A DNA stretch of 64,000 bases from Adiantum capillus-veneris (GCA_014529385.2 CM043962.1:50294598-50358597), one strand, 5' to 3'; shown: positions 48,721-60,707, counted from the first letter of the stretch. Translations and numbers: made by a program. Notes: generated by a model not told the origin, from the sequence alone.

Positions 48721-50590
48721 AACTGCCACCGTAAGAAAACTCTTGCGGGTGTTGAGATTATATTAACAAAAGGAATTTTTAAATTGATTTTAGAGAAAAA
48801 CTCATAAGTTTTTGAAGAAAAAGGGGTCATTTTATTACCTCAAGCATGTAAGTAAAGAGTTCTTTTAGAAACCCTTTGAATGTACGTTATTATACGAATA
48901 GTTTCTTAAAGGTGCATCCCCCAAGGGTAAGCCCTTGGCTTCAATAACAATGTCAACTTTGTGAGCTATTGTTATACGTGCCTTGCACGATTACACTGGC
49001 ATGGATACATCATAGTGCATCGTTGCCAGACTCAAACTTTGAACTTATATCCACTTAATGCCAAATATGTGTGCTATTATCCTTGATCTAAAGTCAAGTG
49101 ATAGTTCCTCGCCACATAAGAGAAGCCTTGCTTCGCATGAAGTCTGGCAAAGCACTTTGCATTACATGGTTAAGAAATATTTTTCAAATAAAAGGTTAAT
49201 GTACTAACCTTGGTGGCTCTTAGAAAGCAGTTGTCGTCACTTGAAGCTGGCTCGTAGCTATATATGCTGAGAAATGGAGAGCTATTAGATGTACGCCACA
49301 TGCCATCGTGGCTTGGATCATATGGACCTCCAAGAGAAAATCAAATAGACATTGTGCCAAGTTTCCTGAAGTCCGTATGCTAGTAGCATATTCCAAACTT
49401 TGGGAACTTCTGTGCAAGATTCCTTGAAGTGAAGCCTTGCTTTGCATAAGTTCATAAAAAAGATGAGACACAATGCATCCTGAATGCTCGTAGCTAACAT
49501 GTGCTCTTGTTGACATCTGAAAAGAATCGACCTTGTCAAAATTTCATAGAGAATCAGCCTTGCCAAATCATATCGCTTATTGAGAATCATGAGATTGCCC
49601 CATATTGATAGAGATAGCATCTACAACTTAGCTAACAAGTATCATCTATTGCCAAACATTGCTTGATCAAAGTAACATTTGCTTATCAAGTTGGTAGGGA
49701 AACATTACAAATTTGGAGACGCAAGATTAGTGTACTTACTAACTTTCTAAAATCTCTCTATCTGAAAGTCTCCTTTTGGCCATGTTGACCGAGACTTTTT
49801 CGACCTTTTCCGCTTGGGTAGCGACTGCATCCTTTGAGATGTATGAGGAAACCAACTCTGTATGTTGCTCTACCTAAGTAGCAAGCAATTGAACTTGAAC
49901 GACTAACTTTCAAATTGATCATCAAAATTTTGGAGATCACATCACCTGTATACTCCTTTGCTTCAGGTAAATTGCTAGTATCCTCCAGAATTTCTAGTAC
50001 ACTTTGGGGAGGAGGAGTCGATACCCTTGGGGAAAGTTTGAAATAAAACCATATCCAGAGAATCAAACAGGGGGTCCAGTTGCAATAGGAAAGAAGTATC
50101 TTAACAATATGATGATTGGCCGTGCCTAATTGAAACTAGCAAGAGACGATGTCTTGATTCAAGAACCTCGTAGCCATAGTATGCGCCACAGATGCCGATA
50201 ATTAGCTTTGCTAATTACACTTGCAAGATACCACTCCGTCGAGCTTTCCTTTAAAGAAAAATTGATTTGTCTGAAACAAGATTACTCTTCACAATCCGAA
50301 ATTATTGTTTGAAAATTTTGTAAGGGTAAGCTTTGAAATGTTTACACTAGAGTTTTACTCGTGATTTTTGCAATTTCAGCAAGCCGGCAGCTTGCCAAAG
50401 GGTTGTCAAAATTTTGCCGAGATGATGCGGGCTTGAAGCTTTGCCACAAGCTTGATGAAACAAGGGGGGGGGGACCCTATCTGTGGGTAACCGTCCTTAA
50501 CTTAGGACCTTTTTTCCCTAAGGTGAAGGGCCTTTGGGCGAGTAAGTGTGAATTTAAAAACTCCCACATAGGCAATGGCGCAACAGAGAT
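48721..50590. other. No gene recognised
   Basis: Short ORFs only, none with a recognisable family. It may include 5' parts of the fragment at 48039-48720. Confidence 0.45.
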
Positions 50591-50593
50591 GCC

Positions 50594-50703
<110 letters not shown>

Positions 50704-50900
50704 TGATGCTTGTGGCCATTGCGTGGCCTCCTAGCCCAGGCTTGTAGTGTCAAAATTTGCTCCACTAGGCCCTACGTTTGTAACGAGCTCGTGCTCATGG
50801 CATTTGACAGTGGCCATCTACTTCTTCCCCCTTGTTGCAAGCGTCTATGCACACGTAGCTCCAACCCAGCTTCAGCCTCCTGCTTTTTGCAAGATAGGTT

Positions 50901-51102
50901 CTCCATGCTCTAGAGTTGCATGACCATGCAAAAGCATGCAAGAGGTCCATGACCCCCAGGCTCCCCAAAATAGCTATAATACCAGTGTGAGACTAAGGGG
51001 ACTCCATGCTCTAGAGTTGCATGAGCATGCAAAAGCATGCAAGAGGTCCACGACCCCTAGGCTCCCCAAAATAGCTCTGATACAAGTGTGAGACTAGAGC
51101 AT
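50901..51102. repeat. 101-bp tandem duplication containing a primer-site motif
   Basis: Units 50901-51001 and 51002-51102 share CTCCATGCTCTAGAGTTGCATGA. Near the end of each unit, read on the minus strand, is a degraded tRNA-iMet primer site: TGGTATTATAGC in the left unit and TGTATCAGAGC in the right one. Each keeps bases the other has lost. Confidence 0.82.
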
Positions 51103-51265
51103 GCAACTCTCCACCCATCCATGCCCTATATATAGGCTCTACCTTGCTAGCCTTGCAAATAATAGGCCCCCCTTGACTGCATGGCTCCGTCTTGGCCCTT
51201 GGCCTGCTCGGTCCTACCCTAGGATTGACACTGCTCCTCTCAAAGACCATTTCCAGAAACAATAT
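51089..51265 (-). repeat. Probable LTR remnant, minus orientation
   Basis: Immediately outside the right-hand primer site. It contains CCTATATATAGGG (about 51123-51137), a TATA box pointing towards the primer site, and ends against the element F fragment. No partner LTR was found. The right boundary is approximate. Confidence 0.5.
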
Positions 51266-51269
51266 ATGC

Positions 51270-52100
51270 ATTTAATTAGTGAAAAAGACAGTAAAGTCGT
51301 TCACGAAGATGGCCACAAACTTGTGTAGAAATTCATTGAAGATCTCCATCATGCACCGCTGAAAGGTTTCTCAAGCATTACAAAGTCCAAATGGCATTAC
51401 CAAATACATAAATGCTCCCCATTCAATGATGAATGTTGTTTTAGCATTGTCTTTTGGTGCAATTTTCAGCTGATTGTAGCCATTGTAGCCATGCATGAAT
51501 CCATACATTTTGTGGCCTGCAATCTCATCTAACATCATATCCGTGAATTGTAATGGGAAGGGATCTTTAAAGGTATGAGTGTTTAATTTTCTATCGACGC
51601 ATACTCTGAGCTTACCATTCTTTTTTGGGACAACCACTATGGGAAATAACCTGTCACTACTTGCCACCTCTGTGATGAACCCAACTTTCAAAAGATTATC
51701 AATTTCCTCCTTGATCTTCTTTGCATAATTAGGATTCATTCTGTACCTCTACAGTTGCACTCGTCTGGCATTAGGATTAAGGGGTATCTGATGCTGAACG
51801 TCTTTGTATTTCTCGAATAGGCCCTTGGCCTTTTCCTTAATCTCTAGCTTCAGATGCTTGTTGATTTTAATCATTGTAGGATTTTCCTGTGAGTCGAGAT
51901 TCCATTCTTCCAATTCCTTATCATCTGGAAGTAACCAGTTTGGCCCACCCCCTTCCTCTTGGCCAATGACTCTACTTCCTTGTCTGTCTGTATACCAACA
52001 TCATAATCACTAAATGGATTGCTGGCTTCTAGTAGATGATTGTGAACATCTAGTGTGAGTATTACTGGAGTTTCTTCATCAAAAGTTGCTGAACCATTTG
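51270..52100 (-). pseudogene. Element F, Ty3/Gypsy RT fragment
   Basis: Frame 51739-51371 encodes MNPNYAKKIKEEIDNLL, VVVPKKNGKLRVCVD, GYNGYNQLKIAP and MPFGLCNA. It extends left past a stop to FVAIFVNDFTVFF (51299-51301), where the family has F-V/L-D-D. The first catalytic Asp is Asn. To the right, upstream sequence is traceable to about 51880 (KGLFEKYKDV then QHQIPLNPNARRV), with a small deletion between them and a stop at Gln-Arg-Tyr-Arg. The sequence stops abruptly at about 51270 against the LTR remnant. Confidence 0.83.
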
Positions 52101-54035
52101 TTGAACTGGGTTCTCCTTTAGCAAGGTATTGCAGTTTTCAAGTTCAATAAACCTGTTTTAGGTTGAGAATAGATGTTCAGGGGTGGGTAATTATGGTAAA
52201 AACAAAGTTGGCCGATGTTGAAAGGTGTGTTGTGCAATGCTAGGGATGTCGATAGGTGTGGGATAAAGTGTTAAGGCTGGTATATAAGCCCTAGGAAGGC
52301 AAGGGGTAGTTGAAATGTATGGTTGATGTGGTTTCTTAGACCAAAAAGGCTCTAGACTGGGACAATTCGGATGGCTAGTCTAGGTGTCCAAAGTGCTAGA
52401 ATTATGCTATGGAATGTAGTATTCAAAATGCTCTACAAGCTGGCCTAGATGGCTCCTCAAACAGAGCCACGGTGTGCAAGTTATGGATGTTTGAAGGATG
52501 GACTGCATTGGAGATTCTCGACATACATGGTAGGTTAGGGCAAGTATCCAAAGTGGGTTTTAGCAGATGGAATTGAAGTGCTAGAGTTTTGGATCATGGT
52601 GGAACTTCTGGATTAAGAATCGAATCTCAAATGTGAAAGGTATGGTCAGTTGAAAGTTTGTATGGGCCAAGCTATGTGCCAACTTGACTGCATTGGTGAA
52701 CATGCCACCTGATATTTTTCCATCTTGACAAGGTTCTAAAAGAGGTAGAATATAGCATATGGAGTTGGCTAGAGTTGACGATTCATCAATCGAATCCCCG
52801 GGTAGCGAGAAATGGACTATCAAAGTTTAGTGTACTTGATGGTGATGTGGTGCCAGCTATTTTTTTCCAGTCTTGGTTGGTTTGGTTGGAGGGCCCGACA
52901 AGTTTCAAAGGCAACAAGTTTTGTATTGCTCAAAGCCAACAAGGCGAGCTTTTAGATGGTTCTTACGGTTTGGGAATCCGACCGTCAAGAACCAAATGGC
53001 AACCAAAAAAAAATGGGTGGAAAAAACCAATTATGCTTCTTAAGTGGTCTTGAACGGCATTGAGGGGGAATGAAGGAGGGGGTGCCACATGGCACCTCCC
53101 ATAAATCCATATGCAAAGGTTTGTGGCACCCCTTTGGGGTATTTGTATTGGAGCAAGCACTCCCTTGGGGCATCAAAGCGTGGAGAAGGGGCTCATGAGC
53201 TCCGGCTATGGCGTAGGCCCTTGCGGGTGCTGCCTTGGTGGCACTTTTTGGGATAGTTCGTCACGGGCATCCATGTAGGGCAGTGCGGTGACATCCGGTC
53301 TTGGACTGTGGCAACCGATGGCCGAGTTTTCTAGTGATGATGTGGCAAGTTGAAACGGGGGGTTCCCATGGTGCCCATAGGGTGCCAATATTTTTTATTG
53401 AGGAGGAAATAAGCCAAGGGGTTGTCATAGCATGACATCCCTCTAGGGCTCAAGGGGTGCTCACATGGGTCCAAGAAAGGAAAGATGGAAGTTCTCACAT
53501 AGTACAAAAATGGAAAAAGTTACACTTGTCTAGAAGAGAAAAGACATGCTAAAAAGGTTGAAAACGCCACATATAGGGCCCTTTTTTTCATTTTAGGGGA
53601 TTTTGAACATGGTGGAGAAGGAGAGCAAGGAGAAGAGTGCCTTGCACAACACGGAGGCACTTTTGTAATCACTTTTGAAGGAAAAGCTTTCCACTGCCTA
53701 ACATGGTGTTAATTCCCCACCCCCCTTTTTCTTTTTGCTCTCGTGCTTTGCTTAGTGATGCCGGTGTCGGCGTGGTTGTGTGTAACCCTAAACCGAGGTT
53801 GTGGTGTGCAAAGTGAGAGGGAGACAAAGAATTGTGTGTGTTTGCAATGTGGAACAAGGGTTTGTGTGTGGTGTGTGCTTGGATTTTCTGAGAAGTACTA
53901 GCATGGGTGTTTGCAGGTGATAGTGTGTTGTTTTTGAAGGTGAAATTGAGTGGTTAGGGGTGTTGTGTATATCCAAGCTATAGAAAGTCTTTTGTTTGGT
54001 GTTCTGGGTGTGTATCCCCTTCCTCCTTTCTAGGA
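52101..54035. other. No gene recognised
   Basis: Several open stretches but none resembling a known family. The right end (53860-54030), read on the minus strand, follows a purine-rich AAAGGAGGAAGGGGA and may be the LTR of element E. Confidence 0.4.
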
Positions 54036-54039
54036 TCAC

Positions 54040-54370
54040 TATCTCATCTAAAAACTTTAGGCACGTTGAATGCTTTATGGCATTGACTCTTACGCCAGTA
54101 TCCACAAGTGCTCATTCCACTGATCCATCTACAAGCTAGACATTGATTTGTACATCCATACCTCCAAGCCAATCCGCCTCAATTTGAATTGCTTTGATAA
54201 GAGGTCATAGTGTTTCTACTTGTTGAATTGGACCTATATTTTATCATTCTTTTTTATTCAAAATCCGCAACTTTTCTTCCTGCTTTGCATGGTCTTGGAT
54301 GGCTTGGGCATTCTGCTTCCGTTTCTTTGCTTGGTGAATCTTATCCAACATGTCAGTGGTGAGAGGTAAA
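54040..54370 (-). pseudogene. Element E helical linker and second protease-like motif
   Basis: On the minus strand, about 54345-54250 encodes LDKIHQAKKRKQNAQAIQ, then a Lys/Glu-rich helix. About 120 bases later LVDGSVE and, after a stop, ALVDTGVRVNAIKHSTC appear (Asp at 54100-54102). The DTG motif is a classical aspartic protease signature and lies downstream of the integrase, as in element A. No C-terminal LGR half was found in this copy, which may be truncated. Confidence 0.6.
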
Positions 54371-54900
54371 TGATATTTCTTTAATCTTGCAACCATTGAT
54401 CCAATTAATCTCCTCTCCCTCTAATGTCACAAGTTTTACAGTGCTACTTGGTGATACATCACTGATCACAAATGGGGCATTACCTCACTTCTTCAATTTC
54501 TTGGAGTGTTGCTTCAAGGTGTAAACTAATGCATAGTCTCTTTTTTGAAACTCCTTGTTTATGGTCATGAAACACTTTCATTTGTCTTTTTTCACATAAT
54601 GGCCGCAACAGTCGTAAGTCACAATTCATCTAACCTGGTGAGTTGGGCAACTGTGTCCGACTACTCATGTGCGGTTGATCTTTAGTCCTCATCTACTCAT
54701 AGTATGGGAAACAAGAATATTAAGGGAAATATGAAATTGATACCGTACACCAAATTGAAATATTTTGTTCCCAGTTTTTTTTAAACATACTACCCCCTAT
54801 ATGCCCAAAGACCTGAATGCAACTTCTGGTCCCAGTCAGCTCTTGACTCATCTACAATTTTGTTGAGCATGGTACATAGAATTTTGTTTATGCTCTTAGC
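54371..54900 (-). pseudogene. Element E integrase C-terminal remnant
   Basis: Traces on the minus strand: KIVDESRADWDQ and LWAYRG near 54890-54800, and KLVTLEGEEINWINGCKIKE near 54450-54390, corresponding to the end of the core and the C-terminal domain. The space between RNase H and this point (about 360 bases) is too short for the zinc finger and the first two catalytic Asp, so they are deleted. Confidence 0.7.
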
Positions 54901-55259
54901 TTTTTCATGGACACTTCACTGGATATGAGTCCAATACACTCCAAGTCTCATCAATCTTTGAAATGTTTGTGTTTTTGCATCGTGAATCCCCATCGTTTGT
55001 ACATGACCTTGCCTCAAATATACGTCTTTCTCCGATGGCTCTATACATAGCCTAAGTATTCCATAGTTTTCATGCTTATATAGCCATCCTATTATGAGCA
55101 CAAGTGAGCATGTTTGCTCAATGACTAATGGCTACCTTTCAATTTGCAAAGAACCAATGGTGAGCAATGGTATTACATGTTTTCCCCACCTTGATACCAT
55201 CTAAATATTGAAAAGATATTAGATGGTATTGCATGTTTGCCCCACCTTGAAAAGATACG

Positions 55260-55890
55260 AATTAGGCAGATCATCGTCAACTCCAAGAGATGCTTCTCCA
55301 TGAGTCAGTAAAGACAAATGGTCCACCCTTTGATGCGTAGCCCCCTTTTTTACTACTATAGTGAGATCAAAATCTATCAATATAATAAATTATCAAACAA
55401 TTCATCCAACATTGCATGGTTTGTTCACTAAGTACAATAGTGCTTGATTGTCTAGAAAAAGTACAAATTTGTTCAAGAGAAGGTAGTGTCTAGATATCTT
55501 CACTGCATATACCATTCCCAATCCTTTCCTTTTTGTGGTCATGTAATTTTGTTCCACACTATTGAGTTTTCTATTGGAGTAAAAGAATGGAAAAATCCAT
55601 ATTGTTCTCTCCAAGCTACACTAGGATGCATCCAATTGCATATGTCGATGCATCTACATGGACATGAAAGATCTTGTCACAATCAAGAGCTTTCAAAATT
55701 GGATTAGAAATTAATCTCTGCTTCAATTGTTGAAATGCTTTTTCACGTTCTTCAGTCCATTTGAATCTTGTGATGCGAGCATAGATAGGTTTTTCAATGA
55801 CTGCATACATATAGATAAACCTTTGATAATAGCCACAATGGCCCATAAAGGCTTGTACCTCTCTAAGTTTTGTGGGTCTTGGAAGAGAAA
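55260..55890 (-). pseudogene. Element E RNase H
   Basis: Frames 55972-55616 and 55614-55402. HVHVDASTYAIGC, TTKRKGLGMVYAVK, FLDNQALLYLVNKPC and, after a frameshift, VDHLS and GVDDDLPNS match element A RNase H position by position. The stop or frameshift at about 55615 separates the two frames. Confidence 0.85.
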
Positions 55891-56520
55891 CAATAACTTG
55901 TATCTTTTCAAGACCTGTGAAAATGCCATTTTTGGACACAATATGTCCTAAAATCTTTCCTTGTCTTACCATAAAGACACATTTTTAAGGATTCAAGTAG
56001 ATATAATAAGCTCTACACTTCTCAAAGATATTTTTTAGGTACTCAAAGTATTTGTTTCTTACTAGAGAATGCACACATAAGTCATCCATGTAAATTTCTA
56101 AGAATTATCCTCAATATTGTTTTCACGTGTGACTCATTAGTCTCTAAAATATAGCAGGTGCATTAGTCAAGCCAAATGGCATAACCCTATAAGAAAATAT
56201 AATCCATTATGTTTCAAAATCCAATTTGTGATGATCTTATGGCTTTATGGTGAGCTGATTATAGCCCAAAAAGCGATCAACAAACTTATAAGCTTCCTTG
56301 CCCATAAGTCTCTCAATCATATGATCTGTGATGGGTAAGGGAAAGTTGTCGCTTATGGTAGTAGCAACATTTCCCTACCTGAGATTCACACACACTCACA
56401 ATTTTCCATTCTTTTTGGGTACTACCATGATTGGTGACACCCAATCTATGTGTTTGATCTCATAAATAACTCCGCCTCTTTAAGCTTGTAGATCTTCTCT
56501 TTGATTTTCTTTGCAAATAT
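55891..56520 (-). pseudogene. Element E reverse transcriptase
   Basis: On the minus strand, WVSPIMVVPKKNGKL lies near 56450-56400, the catalytic YMDDLCVHS near 56090-56070 (both Asp kept), and GKILGHIVSKNGI at 55960-55920, with several stops and shifts between. This is one of two Gypsy copies here that keep both RT aspartates. Confidence 0.83.
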
Positions 56521-57427
56521 CGTAAGTGTAGAGACGTTGTCTGTGTGGCTCAGTACACTCTTAAGGGATATTGTATACTGACATTTACTTGGATCCACTC
56601 CCTTAAGATCCTTATACGACAAACATATCTCTATATTGCTTGAAAGTAGCTATTAAAAGCTGTTTTCTTCCTCTTTAGTGAGGTCAAAGGCTACGTAAAC
56701 TGGTTTAGGTTCTTTCCTTGGTTTAGCTAGGCCAATCCTCTTGGCATTCTCATGGACATCATACGAGGTATTTGGTAGTTCCCTCATTCACTGTTGAATC
56801 ACAATTTGTGTGTCTTAAATGGTGTACTTTTTATAGCAATAGAGTGCGTCAAATTTCTGTTTATTAGATTCCTCTTCACTTTCCATCTTCGTTGTCCAAA
56901 CCTCTTTCAGAGTCTATTTTAGCTTTTGATATTCACATTTTCGTTCGGTTTTGGACATTTTTGTTGATGTTTTGCTGTGTCCTTGGATTTCTATTAGCGT
57001 TGCTTCTTTGGATTTGTTCCTAGAATGGTTGATTTCAATAAATTTCTTGTGATTTTCTCTCCAACATAGTCATCTACTCCCACAAGCATAAGATATTATG
57101 TTTTGCTGAATAATCAAGGCATTGGTTTCTCTTGTCTATTTTGTTGTTTCCTTGCTTGTTTCATTTGATATCTTCTATCTCCTTGATTTTTGATTTGGAA
57201 AATCATAGAAGATCACCTCATTTTGTTTTGGTTTGCCTTTATTCTCTGAGCTACCCAATAGCTCCTCCTTAGCGTCATTCCCTAACTCCTCACTCTGCAA
57301 ATCATGGAACTTCTCATCATCATCATCACTAATATCCCAAATGGAAACCTCGTCTACTATTTGTTTACAATCAATCGTTTCATGAGTTTTCATTATCTTA
57401 GTTTCCACTTCAGGTTCCAAGATAGCA
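56521..57427 (-). pseudogene. Element E PR-RT linker
   Basis: Frame 57516-57175 spans the insertion boundary. From 57427 leftwards it belongs to element E (ILEPEVETKIMK, SIWDISDDDDEKFHD). It is an acidic linker comparable to the acidic stretch in element A. The codons right of 57433 belong to the inserted LTR. Confidence 0.6.
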
Positions 57428-57432
57428 TTTAT

Positions 57433-57760
57433 TGTAAGGTGTGAGCTTTGTCCTACAGTACTAGAGTATGAGTCAAGGAGAGGAAAGGTGGAATTATCCC
57501 ACATGCAGTGGTGCAAGGCTATAGAGCTACTTAAAGCTCATTTCATGAATAAGAAAACTCATTCCATTTTGCATTACATCTTTCTTATTTATAGTGAGCT
57601 TGTGATGGCTTAGCAACAACTCAAGATCATGTTTATGAGTCCAAGTTAATTGATCTTGGAACCTAATTCGCTTGAGTGATAATCTAAACAACACACACTC
57701 ACTTGTGTCAACAATGTTTCTCTTTCATCCACCCTAGGTAGCATGATCTCATTCCCATCA
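57433..57760 (+). repeat. 5' LTR of the non-autonomous element
   Basis: Begins TGTAAGGTGTGAGC and ends TTCCCATCA. Aligned with 59659-59988 with scattered substitutions and small indels. Confidence 0.95.
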
Positions 57761-57762
57761 AG

Positions 57763-57775
57763 TGGTATCAGAGCC
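57763..57775 (+). promoter_or_regulatory. Primer binding site (initiator tRNA-Met)
   Basis: TGGTATCAGAGCC, exact complement of the tRNA-iMet 3' end, two bases after the LTR. Confidence 0.95.
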
Positions 57776-59641
57776 ATGGTTAGGATAGCTAGGTTGTGCT
57801 AATTAGCTTTTAATCCTCTTAGGGGTTGTTATGTTCATTTTGAGCCCTTGCAGATTTTGTGTGTGTGTGAGTGTCTATCTTGGTGTAAGTACTTTAGGTT
57901 CCGATCATCTCTTGGAGATTGTCTTCAACCAAGTGCATTGGACCATCAATGTGATGGACCTACCTTCACCATGGCACCTTCTGTTTTTTTTTTAACAAAG
58001 CTAAGAATCCATTTTTTGGATGCCTTGATAAGCTTCATCGAGTACAATCATGGGTGTGCACCCTCTCCAACCTTTTCTCACTCTCTGTTGCGCCAGAACA
58101 CACATGCCACCAAAGGCATGACAACAAGCTGGGTGTCCAAATAAAAGTCAAGCCAAGGCCACGAACAAGGAGCGTGTAGAGGCTGGGGTGGTGTGCCTTG
58201 TAGACATAGAGCTATTACCAAGCAACATCAATGCGAAGTCAAAATGGTGTTGCACGGGTAGTTGGGAGTCCCAAGGGTAATGGAGGCAAGGCACTATAGA
58301 AATCTGCATAGTGCAAGGCACGCAAGGCAGCTTACTCCCAGGCATCCATATCCGTGTTCTCTGTAGTAACGCCTCCACCACACACTCCATGCTTGTCGCC
58401 CATCCCTTTTTCAAGTCTCCACTGAGTCATGACCTCAAAGCCAGCACTCACTGTTCCACCTCAATAGCCGCACTCGACCTTGTCTTCTGTAGTATATGCT
58501 TTGCAAGTTCCAAGGCCACCATCCCATCGCCCTCGACAACAGGCTTGCAAGTCGGCAATCCATTTTTTGTTTCTTTTTTAGCATTAAAAGATAAAATATC
58601 CAAAAAATAAAATAAAATATATTACTAAGGCACCAATTTCCATAGTCAAGAGCTCCCTCTTGCTTAAGCCATGCACGCTAACTAGGCCCTCATTCCCATG
58701 CCCCAAAGGCCTCATATCTCAAGGTTGGCTCAAAATCCCCTAAGGACACGTTCCCAGTTACAACAAAACTAAAGCCATCAAACTTCAAGGATTCAACAAG
58801 GCAACTCAAAGGATTTTCTTGAGCATTGATTGGGCTCCTTTGAGAATCAAACTTACAAATCTCTAAGCAACCAAATATTGTGAAGGGTGACTTCACACAA
58901 GTGAAGAGGTACTTCACATTGAAGAGAAATTTTAAAGTACGTATTAAAATTGAAATTCTTGCATCCCAGCACAACAAAACAATGTATGCCACATTCATCA
59001 CCAAGGATATGATCATGTGCTCATATCCTTGGTGATCATGTCTGGAACTTTGTACATGTGCTCATGTATGAAATTCTAGACACTGGCCTTGGAGAGTCGC
59101 CAAGTTCAAAGACCGCTCCAAGGCACCATGGGGAAATTCAAAGGTTCACTCCGAGGGAAGGGAAAACTGGCAACAACATCATTAGCATTTGTATTAGTAG
59201 TTCTTTTACATTAGTATTTTTGCATTGCACTTTTTTTCCCAGTAAAGCCTGATTGCACAAAAAAGGATGAAAGAAGCACTTGTTGGAGGGGAGGATACGA
59301 AGACAAAGACCACGAAGCAGTTGAAGAAAAAGCATTGAAGGAGACGAAGGTGCTCTTGGATTAGAGCAAACCAAATATTTTTTAGGATTTTGCTCTTGGA
59401 TTAGAGCATTTTGTTTTCTCCTAGATTGGCATATGGCTCCTGGATTGGAGTGTTATGTTGTTTTTCTCACGGAATGGGGATGTATGTTGTTTGTGATCTT
59501 GGATTGTAGTGTTGTCTTTCTTCGTCAAGTTGTAGCCCAAAGTTCAAGAGGAGGATTCCTCTTGTATCAACATCCTTAGTGGATATCATATTGTCATCCT
59601 TAGCGGTGGATAAAGAACCTTCGTTGTATTGTCCTAATCCA
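57776..59641 (+). other. Interior of the non-autonomous element
   Basis: No retroelement domain. Several frames of 90-110 codons exist on both strands without family resemblance. It contains a perfect 16-bp inverted repeat (58997-59036). It may include captured host sequence, which only a search could show. Confidence 0.6.
58997..59036. repeat. Perfect inverted repeat, 16-bp arms, 8-base loop
   Basis: ATCACCAAGGATATGA and its exact reverse complement surround TCATGTGC. It would form a stable hairpin in RNA or single-stranded DNA. Confidence 0.95.
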
Positions 59642-59644
59642 AAC

Positions 59645-59658
59645 CTCAAGGGGAGTAT
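59645..59658 (+). promoter_or_regulatory. Polypurine tract of the non-autonomous element
   Basis: CTCAAGGGGAGTAT just before the 3' LTR, similar to Copia polypurine tracts. Confidence 0.8.
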
Positions 59659-59988
59659 TTTAAGGTGTGAGCTTTGTCCTAGAGTACTAGAGTATGAGTC
59701 AAGGAGAGGAAAGGTGGAATTATTCCACATGCAGTGGTGCGAGCATGTAGAGCTACTTAAAGCTCATTTCATGTGAATAAGAAAACCCATTCCATTTTTC
59801 ATTACATCTCTCTTATTGATAGTGAGCTTGTGATGGATTAGCAACAACTGAAGATCATGTTTATGAGTCCAAGTTAGTTGATCTTGGAACCTAATTTTCT
59901 TGAGTGATAATCTAACCAACACACACTCACTTGTCTGTACAATGTTTCTCTTTCATCCACCCTAGCTAGCATGATCCCATTCCCATCA
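59659..59988 (+). repeat. 3' LTR of the non-autonomous element
   Basis: Matches 57433-57760. The first dinucleotide is TT instead of TG, a single mutation at 59660. Confidence 0.95.
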
Positions 59989-59993
59989 TTTAT

Positions 59994-60660
59994 CATCTGG
60001 AAGGGCATTATGTCAAAACCATCTTCATCACAAAATTTTATTGGGGTTAGCTTGTTCACGCACACATCTAGAGTTGCTAGTATTTGATCCCATTCAAAAT
60101 GTTCAAATTAATTTTATGGAAATGGCTCTTGCATGTAGCTTTTATCCTCTACCAACGGCCCTAGGATACAATCCTCCCATTTCAGGCTTCCACATTCAGA
60201 CGCTTTGCACATCCAAATACATGTTTGTTTTTTCAACCAGGTAGGTAAATGTGTTGTGGATTTTGTAGTTAGATCAAAGTCTTTCACTGGGGTTCAATTA
60301 ACATCTCACTAACTATGGTCCTTTGTGTTGACCCTTGTGGTTATGTCTTTATGCCTCAAGTAGAGATGATCATAGCCCAATCTTGAACCATTTTGAGCTC
60401 ATGCATGAATGGTCACCCCAAAATAACCTAAAGTTGTTGCGTTTCCCAAAGTCTACTATGGCAAAAATATGCTCATAACCAATTCCACAATAGGATATGA
60501 TTATCTATTCAAGCATATCCAAAGGTCTCTCTACAAACCCATCTGCTAGTTGAAATTCCATACATGTCTTCCTAAGAGCTGGTCTTTTCCACTTTTTCTA
60601 AATTTTCTTGGTAGTGATGGCTATCCCAACCCCATTGTCAAGTATTGCTATAGTTGTTGG
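59994..60660 (-). pseudogene. Element E protease 1
   Basis: On the minus strand, about 60650-60240: IAILDNGVGIAITTKK (D-N-G active site, Asp at 60637-60639), FQLADGFVERPLDML, YEHIFAIVDF, and, after a shift, PFMHELKMVQDW. Stops interrupt it. The C-terminal end of the domain region continues to the insertion point (VNKLTPIKFCDEDG). The domain matches element A protease 1 in position and pattern. Confidence 0.75.
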
Positions 60661-60707
60661 GGTAAAGGCCTCTGGGCCTTTCCTGGCCGTCCAAGCTATG
60701 GGCGCTC

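Larger units (their letters stand above)
57433..59988 (+). mobile_element. Complete non-autonomous LTR retrotransposon
   Basis: 2556 bp with LTRs of 328 and 330 bp, an exact tRNA-iMet primer site, a polypurine tract and a perfect 5-bp target duplication TTTAT (57428-57432 and 59989-59993). The interior (57776-59641) encodes no gag, protease, RT or integrase that I can recognise, so it must rely on enzymes of another element, probably a Copia type given the primer site. Its size lies between TRIM and LARD classes. It sits inside element E between protease and RT. Confidence 0.95.
54040..60660 (-). mobile_element. Ty3/Gypsy element E, same lineage as A, interrupted
   Basis: Minus-strand order from the right: protease 1 (to 60660), insertion of a non-autonomous LTR element (57433-59988), acidic linker, RT, RNase H, a partly deleted integrase, basic helical linker, protease-like motif 2. 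RNase H and protease sequences are clearly related to element A (VNKPC, AMVYAVK-like, GHIVSKNGI). Many stops and frameshifts are present. Confidence 0.85.

Noticed and set aside
50901-51102. CRISPR array
   Set aside because: Only two adjacent copies without spacers, in plant DNA.
58997-59036. Intrinsic (Rho-independent) terminator
   Set aside because: No T-tract follows the hairpin and the DNA is eukaryotic.
60041-60244. Plus-strand ORF near element E protease
   Set aside because: Antisense to the protease 1 region; composition matches a shadow frame.
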